Below the pieces are notes generated by a model. The model saw only the letters and a list, made by a program, of their open reading frames with translations. It ran no database searches and was not told the DNA's origin. This document shows positions 33,983-41,615 of a stretch of DNA of 64,000 nucleotides, one piece after another. The stretch covers positions 5,748-69,747 of the forward strand of contig JAWLGR010000025.1 of NCBI GenBank assembly GCA_041684965.1, given 5' to 3'. The position numbers were made by a program, and so were the translations under genes. Within the stretch, counting starts at the first letter, position 1. Each line of letters starts with the position of its first letter. Source of the stretch: Mariniphaga sp041684965. GTDB lineage: Bacteria; Bacteroidota; Bacteroidia; Bacteroidales; Prolixibacteraceae.

Positions 33983-34672
33983 TTATTCTGTGGTGGTTTT
34001 AAATCCCCCGGCAAGATCCATCACACTCATGTAACCATACTTCGGGTGGCTTCCGGTTGCTACCCCAACTGCTTTAAAATCAGGATTCAGAAAATTCTTT
34101 CGATGGCCCCGGTCTGGTACTCCATCATCAATAAGCAGGTAGATAACAATCTGGCGGGCTGTACTGGCACCGTAGGCAATGTTTTCTGCAATCCGTACCT
34201 GCCAGGTTCCGTAACGCTCGATGCGGTCACGCATGTTGCTTTTATCGCTGCCGGAATGTCCTGTCCGGCCTGTTTTCGATTGATCAGTAACATGGTCGCG
34301 GGCAGCTATCGTCAATCCGTAGCTGGGATGCAAAAGTGGCAAAGGCTCCTGCTTTTTCAATACACGCACACATTCATTTAAGGCAGAAACGCCTTCTCTT
34401 GTTATTAACGGTTGATCCCCCGGATAATAAAGTATCCTCCGATCATAATGCTTTGCCAGTGGTGATATGTATTCTTCTGCATAACGTGCCGGATTTGAAC
34501 GCAATTTATTTATTTCCAAAATAATTTCTTTTTCGATATCTGAGAGGTAGTCTGCTCTGGAAGCGGTATTGAGTTCCGTTAAATTCCAGCTATTGCCTAC
34601 AGCTGTTGGGACATAGAACTTCATGAGCAGGAAAAGCAGTAATATCGCAGAATGTTTTCTCTTTTTCTTCAT
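33983..34672 (-). CDS. Exported CAP-domain (SCP/PR-1-like) protein
   Basis: 229 residues with a short N-terminal signal (KHSAILLLFLLMKFYVPTAVG). The CAP domain runs from EKEIILEINKLRSNPARYAE to the end and shows the family signatures: AARDHVTDQSKTGRTGHSGSD with the paired His, RIAENIAYG, and GHRKNFLNPDFKAVGVATG. Bacterial CAP proteins of the YkwD type are secreted; molecular function is poorly defined. Single gene. Confidence 0.85.
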   Translation of the reverse strand: MKKKRKHSAILLLFLLMKFYVPTAVGNSWNLTELNTASRADYLSDIEKEIILEINKLRSNPARYAEEYISPLAKHYDRRILYYPGDQPLITREGVSALNECVRVLKKQEPLPLLHPSYGLTIAARDHVTDQSKTGRTGHSGSDKSNMRDRIERYGTWQVRIAENIAYGASTARQIVIYLLIDDGVPDRGHRKNFLNPDFKAVGVATGSHPKYGYMSVMDLAGGFKTTTE

Positions 34673-35003
34673 ATAATTAATTAAACTTAATCAAAGGGTA
34701 GCTGGATGATTAATTTCAGTACATAACATTAACGTCCGGGAGGTTTATTTATTTTTCATCTAAGTGGTCCATATAATTTTGCTTTCCAGGAATTCGCAGA
34801 TAACACCTTATATTGATTTTTTCCTGGTGATGAGTTGGATTTTATAGGGTTCAAAAATTCAGCAATACATCCATTCTAAGCTTACTAATAATATGACAAA
34901 TGACAGAACAAAAAATTAAGTGAATTATGATAAAATGAATTTTCTTTTCAGCACAAGAACATATATCTTTACAATTCGGTTAAAAATCAATTAAATCAGT
35001 AGT
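34673..35003. other. Divergent intergenic region
   Basis: It separates the CAP gene (minus) from the oxidoreductase gene (plus) and must hold both promoters. The sequence is A+T-rich; no coding frame or strong repeat is seen. Confidence 0.4.
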
Positions 35004-36317
35004 ATGAATTCCGACAGAAGAAAATTTATTAAAAATTCAGCCATAGCAACAGTTGCAATTGGTGCATTCCCAACCATAATAAATGCCTGTGCCTCTCCGG
35101 CAGAAAAGGTTAGAGTAGGTTTAATCGGATGCCGAAGTATGGGTTTCAGTGACCTGCAAAGTTTTTTGAAAGAGGGAAATAATGTGGATTGCATTGCACT
35201 CTGTGATGTTGATTCGAAAATACTTGAATCCAGAGCAGGAGATGTGGAAAAAAGGACAAATGCAAGACCTGTTTTGTATTCCGATTTCAGGGAAATGCTG
35301 GACAATCCCGAAGTTGATGCAGTGATCCTTGGTACTCCCGACCATTGGCATGCACCCATGATGATGATGGCGCTTGATGCAGGGAAGCATGTGTATGTGG
35401 AAAAACCGATGGGACACAGTATTGAAGAATGTTATGCTATGGAAGAGGCTGCCAAAAAGCATCCCAAACTGTATGTACAGGTAGGGATGTGGCAACGCAG
35501 TTCCAGGCATTGGTTTGAGGCATCGGAGATAGTTCAGTCGGGAAAGCTGGGTGATGTCCACCTGGTAAAAGCTTGGATTTACAAAGGGTATGATAACCCT
35601 TACCCATCGCTGACCGATTCACAGGCTCCCGCACATGTTGATTACGATATGTGGTTGGGACCGGCGCCGCAAAGGCCATTTAATCCCAATAGGTTTCATT
35701 ACAATTTTAGGTGGTGGTGGGATTATGCTGGCGGCGCTATGACCGACTGGGGTGTCCACCTGCTTGATTTTGCGATGCATGCTATGAATGCTGATATGCC
35801 TTCTAAAATTGCCCCCGGAGGTGGAATCTATTACCATGAAGATGGAGCTATTGAAACACCGGATATTCAGCAGGCTTTATACAGCTATCCGAAGCACACC
35901 ATGATTTGGGAGTGCGGACTTAATCCCGGTATGGGTCCCTATGGAAGAGGCCACGGGGTAGCTTTTATCGGACAGAAGGGTACCCTGATAGTGGATCGGG
36001 GTGGCTGGGAACTGATGCCCGACCGCAGTGATGAACTGAAAGGGCCGTTCTTTGAAGCAAATAAGCAGGGGAATTACGGGGACGGGCTGGATGAGCATAT
36101 TGTCAATTTTCTGGATTGTATCCGAAAAGGGGGAACGCTCAATGCATCGGTTGAGGTAGGGGCAAAAACTGCCATTGTTTCAGAAATGGGGAACATTGCT
36201 TATCGTACAGGGCAGGTTATTAACTGGGATAATGATAACAGAAGGTTCAGGGAAGCAGAGGCCGATAAGCTAACCCGGTTGAATTACAATGAAAAATGGA
36301 AACTGCCACAGGTTTGA
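35004..36317 (+). CDS. Tat-exported Gfo/Idh/MocA-family oxidoreductase
   Basis: 437 residues. The N-terminus is a twin-arginine signal (SDRRKFIKNSAIATVAIGAF), so the folded enzyme is exported. The Rossmann motif follows (VRVGLIGCRSMG, about 37-47), then GTPDHWHAPMMMMAL and the EKPMGHS segment with the catalytic-site Lys. The C-terminal beta domain contains WWWDYAGGAMTDWGVHLLDF. Family members oxidise or reduce sugars or glycosidic substrates with a tightly bound NAD(P). Exported members are common in Bacteroidota that degrade carbohydrates. The substrate is unknown. Confidence 0.9.
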   Translation: MNSDRRKFIKNSAIATVAIGAFPTIINACASPAEKVRVGLIGCRSMGFSDLQSFLKEGNNVDCIALCDVDSKILESRAGDVEKRTNARPVLYSDFREMLDNPEVDAVILGTPDHWHAPMMMMALDAGKHVYVEKPMGHSIEECYAMEEAAKKHPKLYVQVGMWQRSSRHWFEASEIVQSGKLGDVHLVKAWIYKGYDNPYPSLTDSQAPAHVDYDMWLGPAPQRPFNPNRFHYNFRWWWDYAGGAMTDWGVHLLDFAMHAMNADMPSKIAPGGGIYYHEDGAIETPDIQQALYSYPKHTMIWECGLNPGMGPYGRGHGVAFIGQKGTLIVDRGGWELMPDRSDELKGPFFEANKQGNYGDGLDEHIVNFLDCIRKGGTLNASVEVGAKTAIVSEMGNIAYRTGQVINWDNDNRRFREAEADKLTRLNYNEKWKLPQV

Positions 36318-36468
36318 TGAATTAAATTCGCCGGATATTTATTTGCAATCTGTTTTACTTGCAGTTAAACTTTCAGCTATTTCAGTTATAAGTATTTTAG
36401 TTTAATTGAAAATTATTTGGCTATACAATAGCAGTATCCATTTTTTTTTATTTTTGCACGTTCGAAAA

Positions 36469-36540
36469 GCGGGAGTAGCTCAGTGGTAGAGCATCAGCTT
36501 CCCAAGCTGAGGGTCGCGGGTTCGACCCCCGTTTCCCGCT
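36469..36540 (+). tRNA. tRNA-Gly (anticodon CCC)
   Basis: A 72-nt cloverleaf. The acceptor stem GCGGGAG pairs with TTCCCGC, the D arm contains AGCTCAGTGGTAGAGC, the anticodon stem TCAGC/GCTGA encloses TTCCCAA (anticodon CCC), and the T arm is GCGGGTTCGACCCCCGT. The discriminator is T and CCA is not encoded. This is the intact first unit of a tandem array. Confidence 0.92.
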
Positions 36541-36550
36541 CAAGGTAATC

Positions 36551-36584
36551 AGGAGGTTAGATTAATATCTGACTTCCTTTTTTA
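36551..36584 (+). terminator. Terminator of tRNA-Gly
   Basis: AGGAGGTTAGAT pairs (with wobbles) to ATCTGACTTCCT around a TA-rich loop and is followed by TTTTTTATTTTATTTT. An identical copy follows the second array unit at about 36683-36716. Confidence 0.75.
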
Positions 36585-36593
36585 TTTTATTTT

Positions 36594-36672
36594 CAGGGAA
36601 GTAGCTTAGTGGTAGTCCGTCAGCCGACGGATCCCAAGCTGAGGGTCGCGGGTTCGACCCCCGTTTCCCGCT
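36594..36672 (+). pseudogene. Degenerate tRNA-Gly copy with inserted palindrome
   Basis: The unit matches the intact tRNA from GTAGCT onward and is identical from CCCAAGCTGA through the T arm to TTCCCGCT. GAGCATCAGCTT is replaced by GTCCGTCAGCCGACGGAT, which contains the palindrome TCCGTCAGCCGACGGA (36616-36631). That removes the 3' half of the D stem and the 5' half of the anticodon stem. The first acceptor bases also differ (CAGGGAAG). A normal cloverleaf cannot form. Confidence 0.8.
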
Positions 36673-36730
36673 CAAGGTAATCAGGAGGTTAGATTAATAT
36701 CTGACTTCCTTTTTTATTTTATTTTCAGGG

Positions 36731-36830
36731 NNNNNNNNNNNNNNNNNNNNNNNNNNNNNNNNNNNNNNNNNNNNNNNNNNNNNNNNNNNNNNNNNNNNNN
36801 NNNNNNNNNNNNNNNNNNNNNNNNNNNNNN
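36731..36830. other. Assembly gap (100 N)
   Basis: Exactly 100 N, the usual placeholder length. The left flank ends with the array unit end (CAGGG) and the right flank begins with the next unit (AAGTAGC), so the gap lies on a repeat boundary and probably hides further tandem units. Confidence 0.95.
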
Positions 36831-36904
36831 AAGTAGCTCAGTGGTAGTCCGTCAGCCGACGGATTCCAAGCTGAGGGTCGCGGGTTCGACCCCCGTTTCC
36901 CGCT
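36831..36904 (+). pseudogene. Degenerate tRNA-Gly copy with inserted palindrome, after the gap
   Basis: The same structure as the copy at 36594: AAGTAGCTCAGTGGTA, then TCCGTCAGCCGACGGA (36848-36863), then the intact 3' half of the tRNA. The anticodon region reads TTCCAAG instead of TCCCAAG. After TTCCCGCT the downstream sequence differs from that of the first two units, so this is the last unit. Confidence 0.8.
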
Positions 36905-37391
36905 CCTCAAGATGAAGAAGTTAAGAGGTTACAGCTCCTTTTCTTTTTGTGGGTACAAAATGGGTGCAACAAAATTAATCAGGTGCAACATCATCCATCC
37001 ATTCAGATTCCCTTTGGAAAATATGTGGATGAACGAATTAAAATGGCAATTATCATCCTCCTCATTACAGACTGGTCCATCATTTAGAAAATACCATTTC
37101 CTTTTTAGGTAGCGGAGGATAATAACTTGAAAGCATCTGCAAACTCTGGAATTCCGATGATTTGGTTTATCTACTCAGGAACTGGACACCTAAAGGATTC
37201 CTGTTATTAAAATATTTCTTAACATCAAATTGATACGGCATTATATATTATCGAAAGCGAATTAAAAAAGTTGGCTCGGTAATAATTTAAATAAAATTAA
37301 AATGCTAATTGTTTATCAGCTTTAATATTGTGTCTTAATCATTGAATTCCAACAATTTTATTCATAACTTACATGTAACATCTAAAAAACC
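36905..37391. other. Intergenic region after the tRNA array
   Basis: The text following the last unit (GTGGGTACAAAATGGGTGCAAC at 36948-36969) resembles what is found next to tRNA-integrated elements, but no integrase gene or direct-repeat attachment site could be supported. One 66-codon open frame at 36912 has no recognisable features. Confidence 0.35.
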
Positions 37392-37859
37392 ATGAACATG
37401 AAAAATCCATTGATATTAATAGTTCTGACCATCATGTTTAATGCTTGTACATCAATCAACAGATTAAGTAATGAAGCAATATATCACGCAGTTGTAGGAC
37501 AATATGAGAATGATATTTACAACAGATTAGGAATGCCAACTGAAACACAACGAACTCCTGATGGTGGAAAGAAACTGATTTATGAAATGCACAGCAAAGG
37601 AATGGTAAGTAATCCAAATAAATCAAAGCTTACTTTTAATTATTCGGGTGATATGGTTAACCAGCAACCTCATCTGAACTGGAAATACTCCAGCGTAAAT
37701 ACCGACTCTAATGCACCTGAATATAAAATATATCAGGTAGAAACATCCTTATTAGAGGTGTTTATAAACAATGAAGGACAATGTATTGGATTTCAGCACA
37801 ATATGACAAAAGAGCAAATGGAAAGGTTATATAAACAGTTTAAAAAATACATTCCTTAA
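37392..37859 (+). CDS. Small lipoprotein, possibly BamE/SmpA-like
   Basis: 155 residues; the signal with lipobox FNAC (Cys19) makes it a lipoprotein. The mature part begins with a helix and the segment VVGQYENDIYNRLGMPTETQ then RTPDGGKKLIYE, which resembles the helix-strand pattern of the SmpA/OmlA (BamE-like) fold in which a Gx-P turn precedes two strands. The resemblance is weak. It stands between the tRNA array and a decayed array copy. Function unknown. Confidence 0.7.
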   Translation: MNMKNPLILIVLTIMFNACTSINRLSNEAIYHAVVGQYENDIYNRLGMPTETQRTPDGGKKLIYEMHSKGMVSNPNKSKLTFNYSGDMVNQQPHLNWKYSSVNTDSNAPEYKIYQVETSLLEVFINNEGQCIGFQHNMTKEQMERLYKQFKKYIP

Positions 37860-38446
37860 GACCGATGATTTATTAACATCTTTGTGATGAATGGTTCTCA
37901 GTGTATGTGACTGCTGTTTTTAACCAGCCAATCATACTTGATTTTATAAATAATGCTGAGTAAGTTTTTCCTCCAACTAGCTGGCGACTGTTAAGCAAGC
38001 TTAATTTTCGCTTGCTTACGTTGCGCTTTATGTAGTTTCATAACTAATATATTTAATGTTCTATGAATTACATATATAAAAAAGAGCACCCGATTTGGTG
38101 CTCCTTTAATAGTCTGCTAGTATGTTGGCTGTAATCTCAAGTTTTGCTTTTTATCACCCAAGTGCAACCTGGGTTCCCCCCCCCAAAAATCGTTTCTTTC
38201 AAAGTAGGTGTCTCAGGCATGTACACCCAACAATTAGATCCTAATTCCGCTAAGCTCTTTGAGGAAAGGAAGCATAACTCATGAACAAGAACTGGTGAAT
38301 TACTTTTGCGAAAAACTGATGAAATACTTTTGCGGAAAAATGTTCAGTTTAAATTTGCTATTTACATCTGACTTCCTTTTTTATTTTATTGCCAGGAAAG
38401 AGGCCCAGTGGTGGTTCGTCAGTTAAATAATTAATAAAGAAAGAAA
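37860..38446. other. Intergenic region with hairpin and decayed tRNA-array unit
   Basis: GAGCACC/GGTGCTC form a hairpin at 38084-38103. At 38366-38425 the sequence ATCTGACTTCCTTTTTTATTTTATT, then CAGG, AGT-GGTGGT and CGTCAG repeats the junction between two tRNA-array units in decayed form. A further block of eight C (38174-38183) lies between. No gene is seen. Confidence 0.5.
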
Positions 38447-38473
38447 AGAGGCCGACACTTTAGTGTGGCCTCT
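38447..38473 (-). terminator. Terminator of the fasciclin gene
   Basis: AGAGGCC-ACAC and GTGTGGCCTCT form an 11-bp stem around TTTA; on the minus strand it is followed by a T-rich run (TTTTCTTTCTTT). It ends about 60 bases after the fasciclin stop codon. Confidence 0.75.
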
Positions 38474-38530
38474 AGAATCAAAACTAAATTAACCACCTGA
38501 ACTTAAGGTAAATTAATTTTTTTATAATGG

Positions 38531-39223
38531 TTAGAGTGATAGTAAAATTTCGATTAATTGTTCTGTGGTAATCGGAAGGATAACTGCATCAATTACATGG
38601 ATAATACCATTTGATGCTGAAATATTTGCTGTCTCAATAGTTGCCGTATTACCTACTGCATAAATCATTTTTGAAGTGTTGACTGAGAAAGTTGCTCCGA
38701 GTAAAGTTTCAATCTCTCTGGTGCCTCTGGGTGGTACTACACTGTTTGCAGCGCGACGGCCTTCTGTAACATGGTATTGCAGCACGGCAAGCACTACTTC
38801 AGCAGGAAGGGCCCGTACAGAGGTTATGGAACCAGCAGGCAATTCCAATACCGATTCGGCAGTTGCAAAAAGAGCATTAAATGCTGCATCGGTGGGTGCG
38901 AATACAGTATATTGATCTTTGCCTTCCAAAAACAAGTTAACCAAACCTACTTCTAATTCTTCATCTACGTATTGCAATGCATCTACAAGTTTAGTAAATC
39001 CATTATCAATGGCTATCTCAGCTATTGACTCACTACCTGGAGCCGGAGCACCTGGTTTAGTATCAGGACGACCCTTCTTCAGTTCAACATTGTCTTCCAT
39101 GAACATTGGGTCCGGAAGATCATCAGCTTTGTCGCAGCTTACTGCAAAAACAGCGATTGCAAAAATTCCTGTAAGGGCAAAACTTCTTAAGTTCAGCATC
39201 CTTTTTACATTTAGTTTTTTCAT
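38531..39223 (-). CDS. Fasciclin (FAS1)-domain lipoprotein
   Basis: 230 residues with a signal and lipobox FAVSC (Cys30). One FAS1 domain covers about 65-228: SIAEIAIDNGFTKLVDALQYV, then YTVFAPTDAAFNAL (the conserved FAPT motif), VLQYHVTEGR (the YH motif), and ASNGIIHVIDAVILP. FAS1 domains mediate cell adhesion in many organisms; in bacteria they are surface or periplasmic. The gene has its own terminator and appears monocistronic. Confidence 0.9.
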   Translation of the reverse strand: MKKLNVKRMLNLRSFALTGIFAIAVFAVSCDKADDLPDPMFMEDNVELKKGRPDTKPGAPAPGSESIAEIAIDNGFTKLVDALQYVDEELEVGLVNLFLEGKDQYTVFAPTDAAFNALFATAESVLELPAGSITSVRALPAEVVLAVLQYHVTEGRRAANSVVPPRGTREIETLLGATFSVNTSKMIYAVGNTATIETANISASNGIIHVIDAVILPITTEQLIEILLSL

Positions 39224-39627
39224 TTTTCTTTGTTTGTTTAAAATTTATAATAAAAAATTAAACACATAAACTAGAAGTGATGTAATTTTGTTCATTTTTT
39301 TTATGAAAAACATCAATAATATGCATTTATTTTTTCTTAATATATTTTTATTTAATTATAATACAGTGTATTATGTAATTTGTGAATAAAAGTTAAAATT
39401 TAATTAAGAATTATTTTTCCGGTTAAATCCGGAATCTCTGATTGCTGCCTTAAAGCCCGAGTATAAAGTTATTGTCAGCAGCTGGGTTAAATTCTAGCTT
39501 AGTGTGTTAAAAGAAAAGACAAAAAGCATATTAAAAACCTGAAAAGTCCTGAATTTTTAATTCCAAATTAATTTTTAGCATTTAAATGTTTGTTATTATT
39601 GGCGGTAAATTTTAAACTCAAATTATA
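39224..39627. other. A+T-rich divergent intergenic region
   Basis: It separates the fasciclin gene from the OmpA-like gene. It is very A+T-rich with no coding frame; both promoters must lie here. Confidence 0.4.
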
Positions 39628-40530
39628 ATGAAAACAGGAAATGTTGCAATGATTTTAAGTTTATTTACTGTAATGGTTTCTTCTTGTGCCAAACCAATTT
39701 ACCAGTGCGGCAATTCACGTCCGGAGAAGTTTCGGGCTTCCAAAAGAGTACTTGCTGTGGTTGATGAAAGAGATCATCTTTGCACTACCTTGAATCTGAG
39801 GGATAATGAAATTAGCTCTCTAAAGAAAAATATAGCTTCGCTTAATAATGAGGTTGCAGGCTTAAAATCAACGTTAAAGGATACCGAAAAGAAATACAGT
39901 GATTTATCGGATGCCAGCCTGAACCAGGAGCAGCAGTTGAATCTGTCGCTGAAACAGAAATCCGATGAGTTGACGGCGAAGGAAAGATTGCTGAAGGAAA
40001 GAGAAAAAACACTGTGGGAGCTTCAGCAGGTAATTGCCCGGCAGGATTCAATTACCAGTCGTTTAAATAACATCCTCCGGAATGCACTCCTTGGATTTCG
40101 TTCTGATGAACTGTCAGTGGAAATAATTAACGGCAAGGTTTACGTTTCCATGTCTGACAGATTGCTGTTTAAATCGGGAAGTGCAGCTGTTGAGATCAAG
40201 GGAAAAGATGCCATAAAAGTGCTGGCCGATGTTCTTGATAAGAATCCGGATATCGATATTCTTGTTGAGGGACATACCGATAACATACCCATTAAAACAG
40301 CAGTATACCGCGATAACTGGGATTTAAGTGTGGCCCGGGCAACCTCCATTGTCAGGATTCTTACTGATGAATACCGGATAGCACCTACGCGGGTAACCGC
40401 ATCAGGCAAAGGAGAATTTTCTCCGAAAGGATCTAATGAAACTTCAGAAGGAAGGGCAATTAATCGCCGGACTGAAATCATACTGTCACCAAAACTTGAA
40501 GAAATCATGAATTTGCTGAAGAGTAGCTAA
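39628..40530 (+). CDS. OmpA-family lipoprotein with coiled coil
   Basis: 300 residues. Lipobox SSC (Cys20) is followed by a long heptad-rich segment (about 50-140: LRDNEISSLKKNIASLNNEV, LKQKSDELTAKERLLKEREK) predicted to form a coiled coil, then an OmpA_C domain (about 175-290) with LLFKSGSAAV, VEGHTDNIPIK and the peptidoglycan-binding Asp/Arg pair in NWDLSVARATSIVRIL...INRRTEI. It resembles Pal/LolA-associated proteins that tether the outer membrane to peptidoglycan. A strong terminator follows. Confidence 0.9.
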   Translation: MKTGNVAMILSLFTVMVSSCAKPIYQCGNSRPEKFRASKRVLAVVDERDHLCTTLNLRDNEISSLKKNIASLNNEVAGLKSTLKDTEKKYSDLSDASLNQEQQLNLSLKQKSDELTAKERLLKEREKTLWELQQVIARQDSITSRLNNILRNALLGFRSDELSVEIINGKVYVSMSDRLLFKSGSAAVEIKGKDAIKVLADVLDKNPDIDILVEGHTDNIPIKTAVYRDNWDLSVARATSIVRILTDEYRIAPTRVTASGKGEFSPKGSNETSEGRAINRRTEIILSPKLEEIMNLLKSS

Positions 40531-40542
40531 ATGATTGGTTTG

Positions 40543-40598
40543 GTATTTACCGAAAACCAGTTTGAATCGATCAATCTGGACTGGTTTTCAGTAAATAC
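40543..40598 (+). terminator. Strong terminator after the OmpA-like gene
   Basis: GTATTTACcGAAAACCAGT and ACTGGTTTTCaGTAAATAC form an extended stem of about 19 pairs with one mismatch, enclosing 18 bases. It lies 12 bases after the stop codon. Confidence 0.75.
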
Positions 40599-40707
40599 AA
40601 ACCATAAGAAATAAAATTCTCTTGTGTGGGGTAGGAGTTCCCATCAGTTATCCTAATATTTTTCTGTTGATTATTATTAAGCACAACAGAAAGGCTAACA
40701 ATACGAT

Positions 40708-41283
40708 TTAATCAAATGTAACGTAATGATAAATACCTCCAAAATAAATTTTAAGTTCTAAATTGTCAGTAGTAGTAATGTCCACATTAGGAGTAAATGA
40801 AACTGTAATTCTAGCCCTTTTACTACCAGTTGTTAAATCGGTGAAAAAATTTTGAATAAGACTGATAATCTGGTTAGTAGAAAGTTGCATATCGGAGCCA
40901 AATTCATTGTTTCCCTGTGGATCTGTAGTGCAGTCACCTAAATTGACAGCCGGACGTGTTCCTACCTTTATGGTAAAATCCTCTAATACTATTGCAACAG
41001 TATCAGTTGATTCAATCTGACTTAAGCCTGATATTTCGAGATGACTGGAAGCCAGTTGCAATTCTGCTTTTGTTAAATTTTTTGCAGGATCACTCCCAAT
41101 AACATCGGCTAAATTAAGTTCAGACAAAACAAGCTCTCCTCTTACTCCAGCTGAACCTCTAATATTTTCATTATAAGTATAAGTTTGAGTAAGTTGCCGG
41201 GAAGTTCCCTCTTCGTCGTCTTTACAGGATACTACTACCATTGCAGGTAATAAAAGCATTGTTAAAAAATAAATTGTTTTCAT
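40708..41283 (-). CDS. Hypothetical lipoprotein
   Basis: 191 residues with lipobox VVSC (Cys20) followed by the acidic sorting stretch KDDEEG typical of surface-exposed Bacteroidota lipoproteins. The mature part is strand-rich (NLTKAELQLASSHLEISGLS, VAIVLEDFTIKVG, RARITVSFTPNVDITTTDNLELKIYF) and compatible with a single beta-sandwich. No family was recognised. It faces the OmpA-like gene tail to tail. Confidence 0.7.
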   Translation of the reverse strand: MKTIYFLTMLLLPAMVVVSCKDDEEGTSRQLTQTYTYNENIRGSAGVRGELVLSELNLADVIGSDPAKNLTKAELQLASSHLEISGLSQIESTDTVAIVLEDFTIKVGTRPAVNLGDCTTDPQGNNEFGSDMQLSTNQIISLIQNFFTDLTTGSKRARITVSFTPNVDITTTDNLELKIYFGGIYHYVTFD

Positions 41284-41615
41284 GTTTGTTTTTTTTACTG
41301 ATTTTATATTAATGAGAACAAAATCTTTCAGAGAAAGTTTTTATGCTACGTTAATCCAAATCTTATCCTTAGTTGTTTAATGGTGTACTTACAATAAAAC
41401 ATTAGTGACATAAAGGCCGGTATCCGGCAATAAATTAAAAAAGATAAAAAATGTAAAAAGGTTGAATCATTTTACGAACCCTATCATCGCTTTCTTAAAT
41501 ATCCATTTTTTAAAATATGAATTTTTTAAAATCAATTTCAAATAAATCTTCTGGTTTTTAAGTGAATTTTTTCTTACATTAGTAAATAAAACTTACAAAT
41601 TCACCTCATTAAATT
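41284..41615. other. A+T-rich divergent intergenic region
   Basis: It separates the hypothetical lipoprotein and the T9SS dockerin-like gene. No coding frame or repeat was found. Confidence 0.4.

Noticed and set aside
36469..36904. CRISPR array
   Set aside because: Repeats here are about 130 bases and derive from a tRNA unit. No short direct repeats with unique spacers and no cas genes were seen anywhere in the window.
36912..37112. Possible integrase start or attachment site after the tRNA array
   Set aside because: No integrase motifs and no second direct repeat of the tRNA 3' end at a distance that would define an integrated element, except the decayed array unit at 38366-38425, which copies the unit junction rather than an att core.
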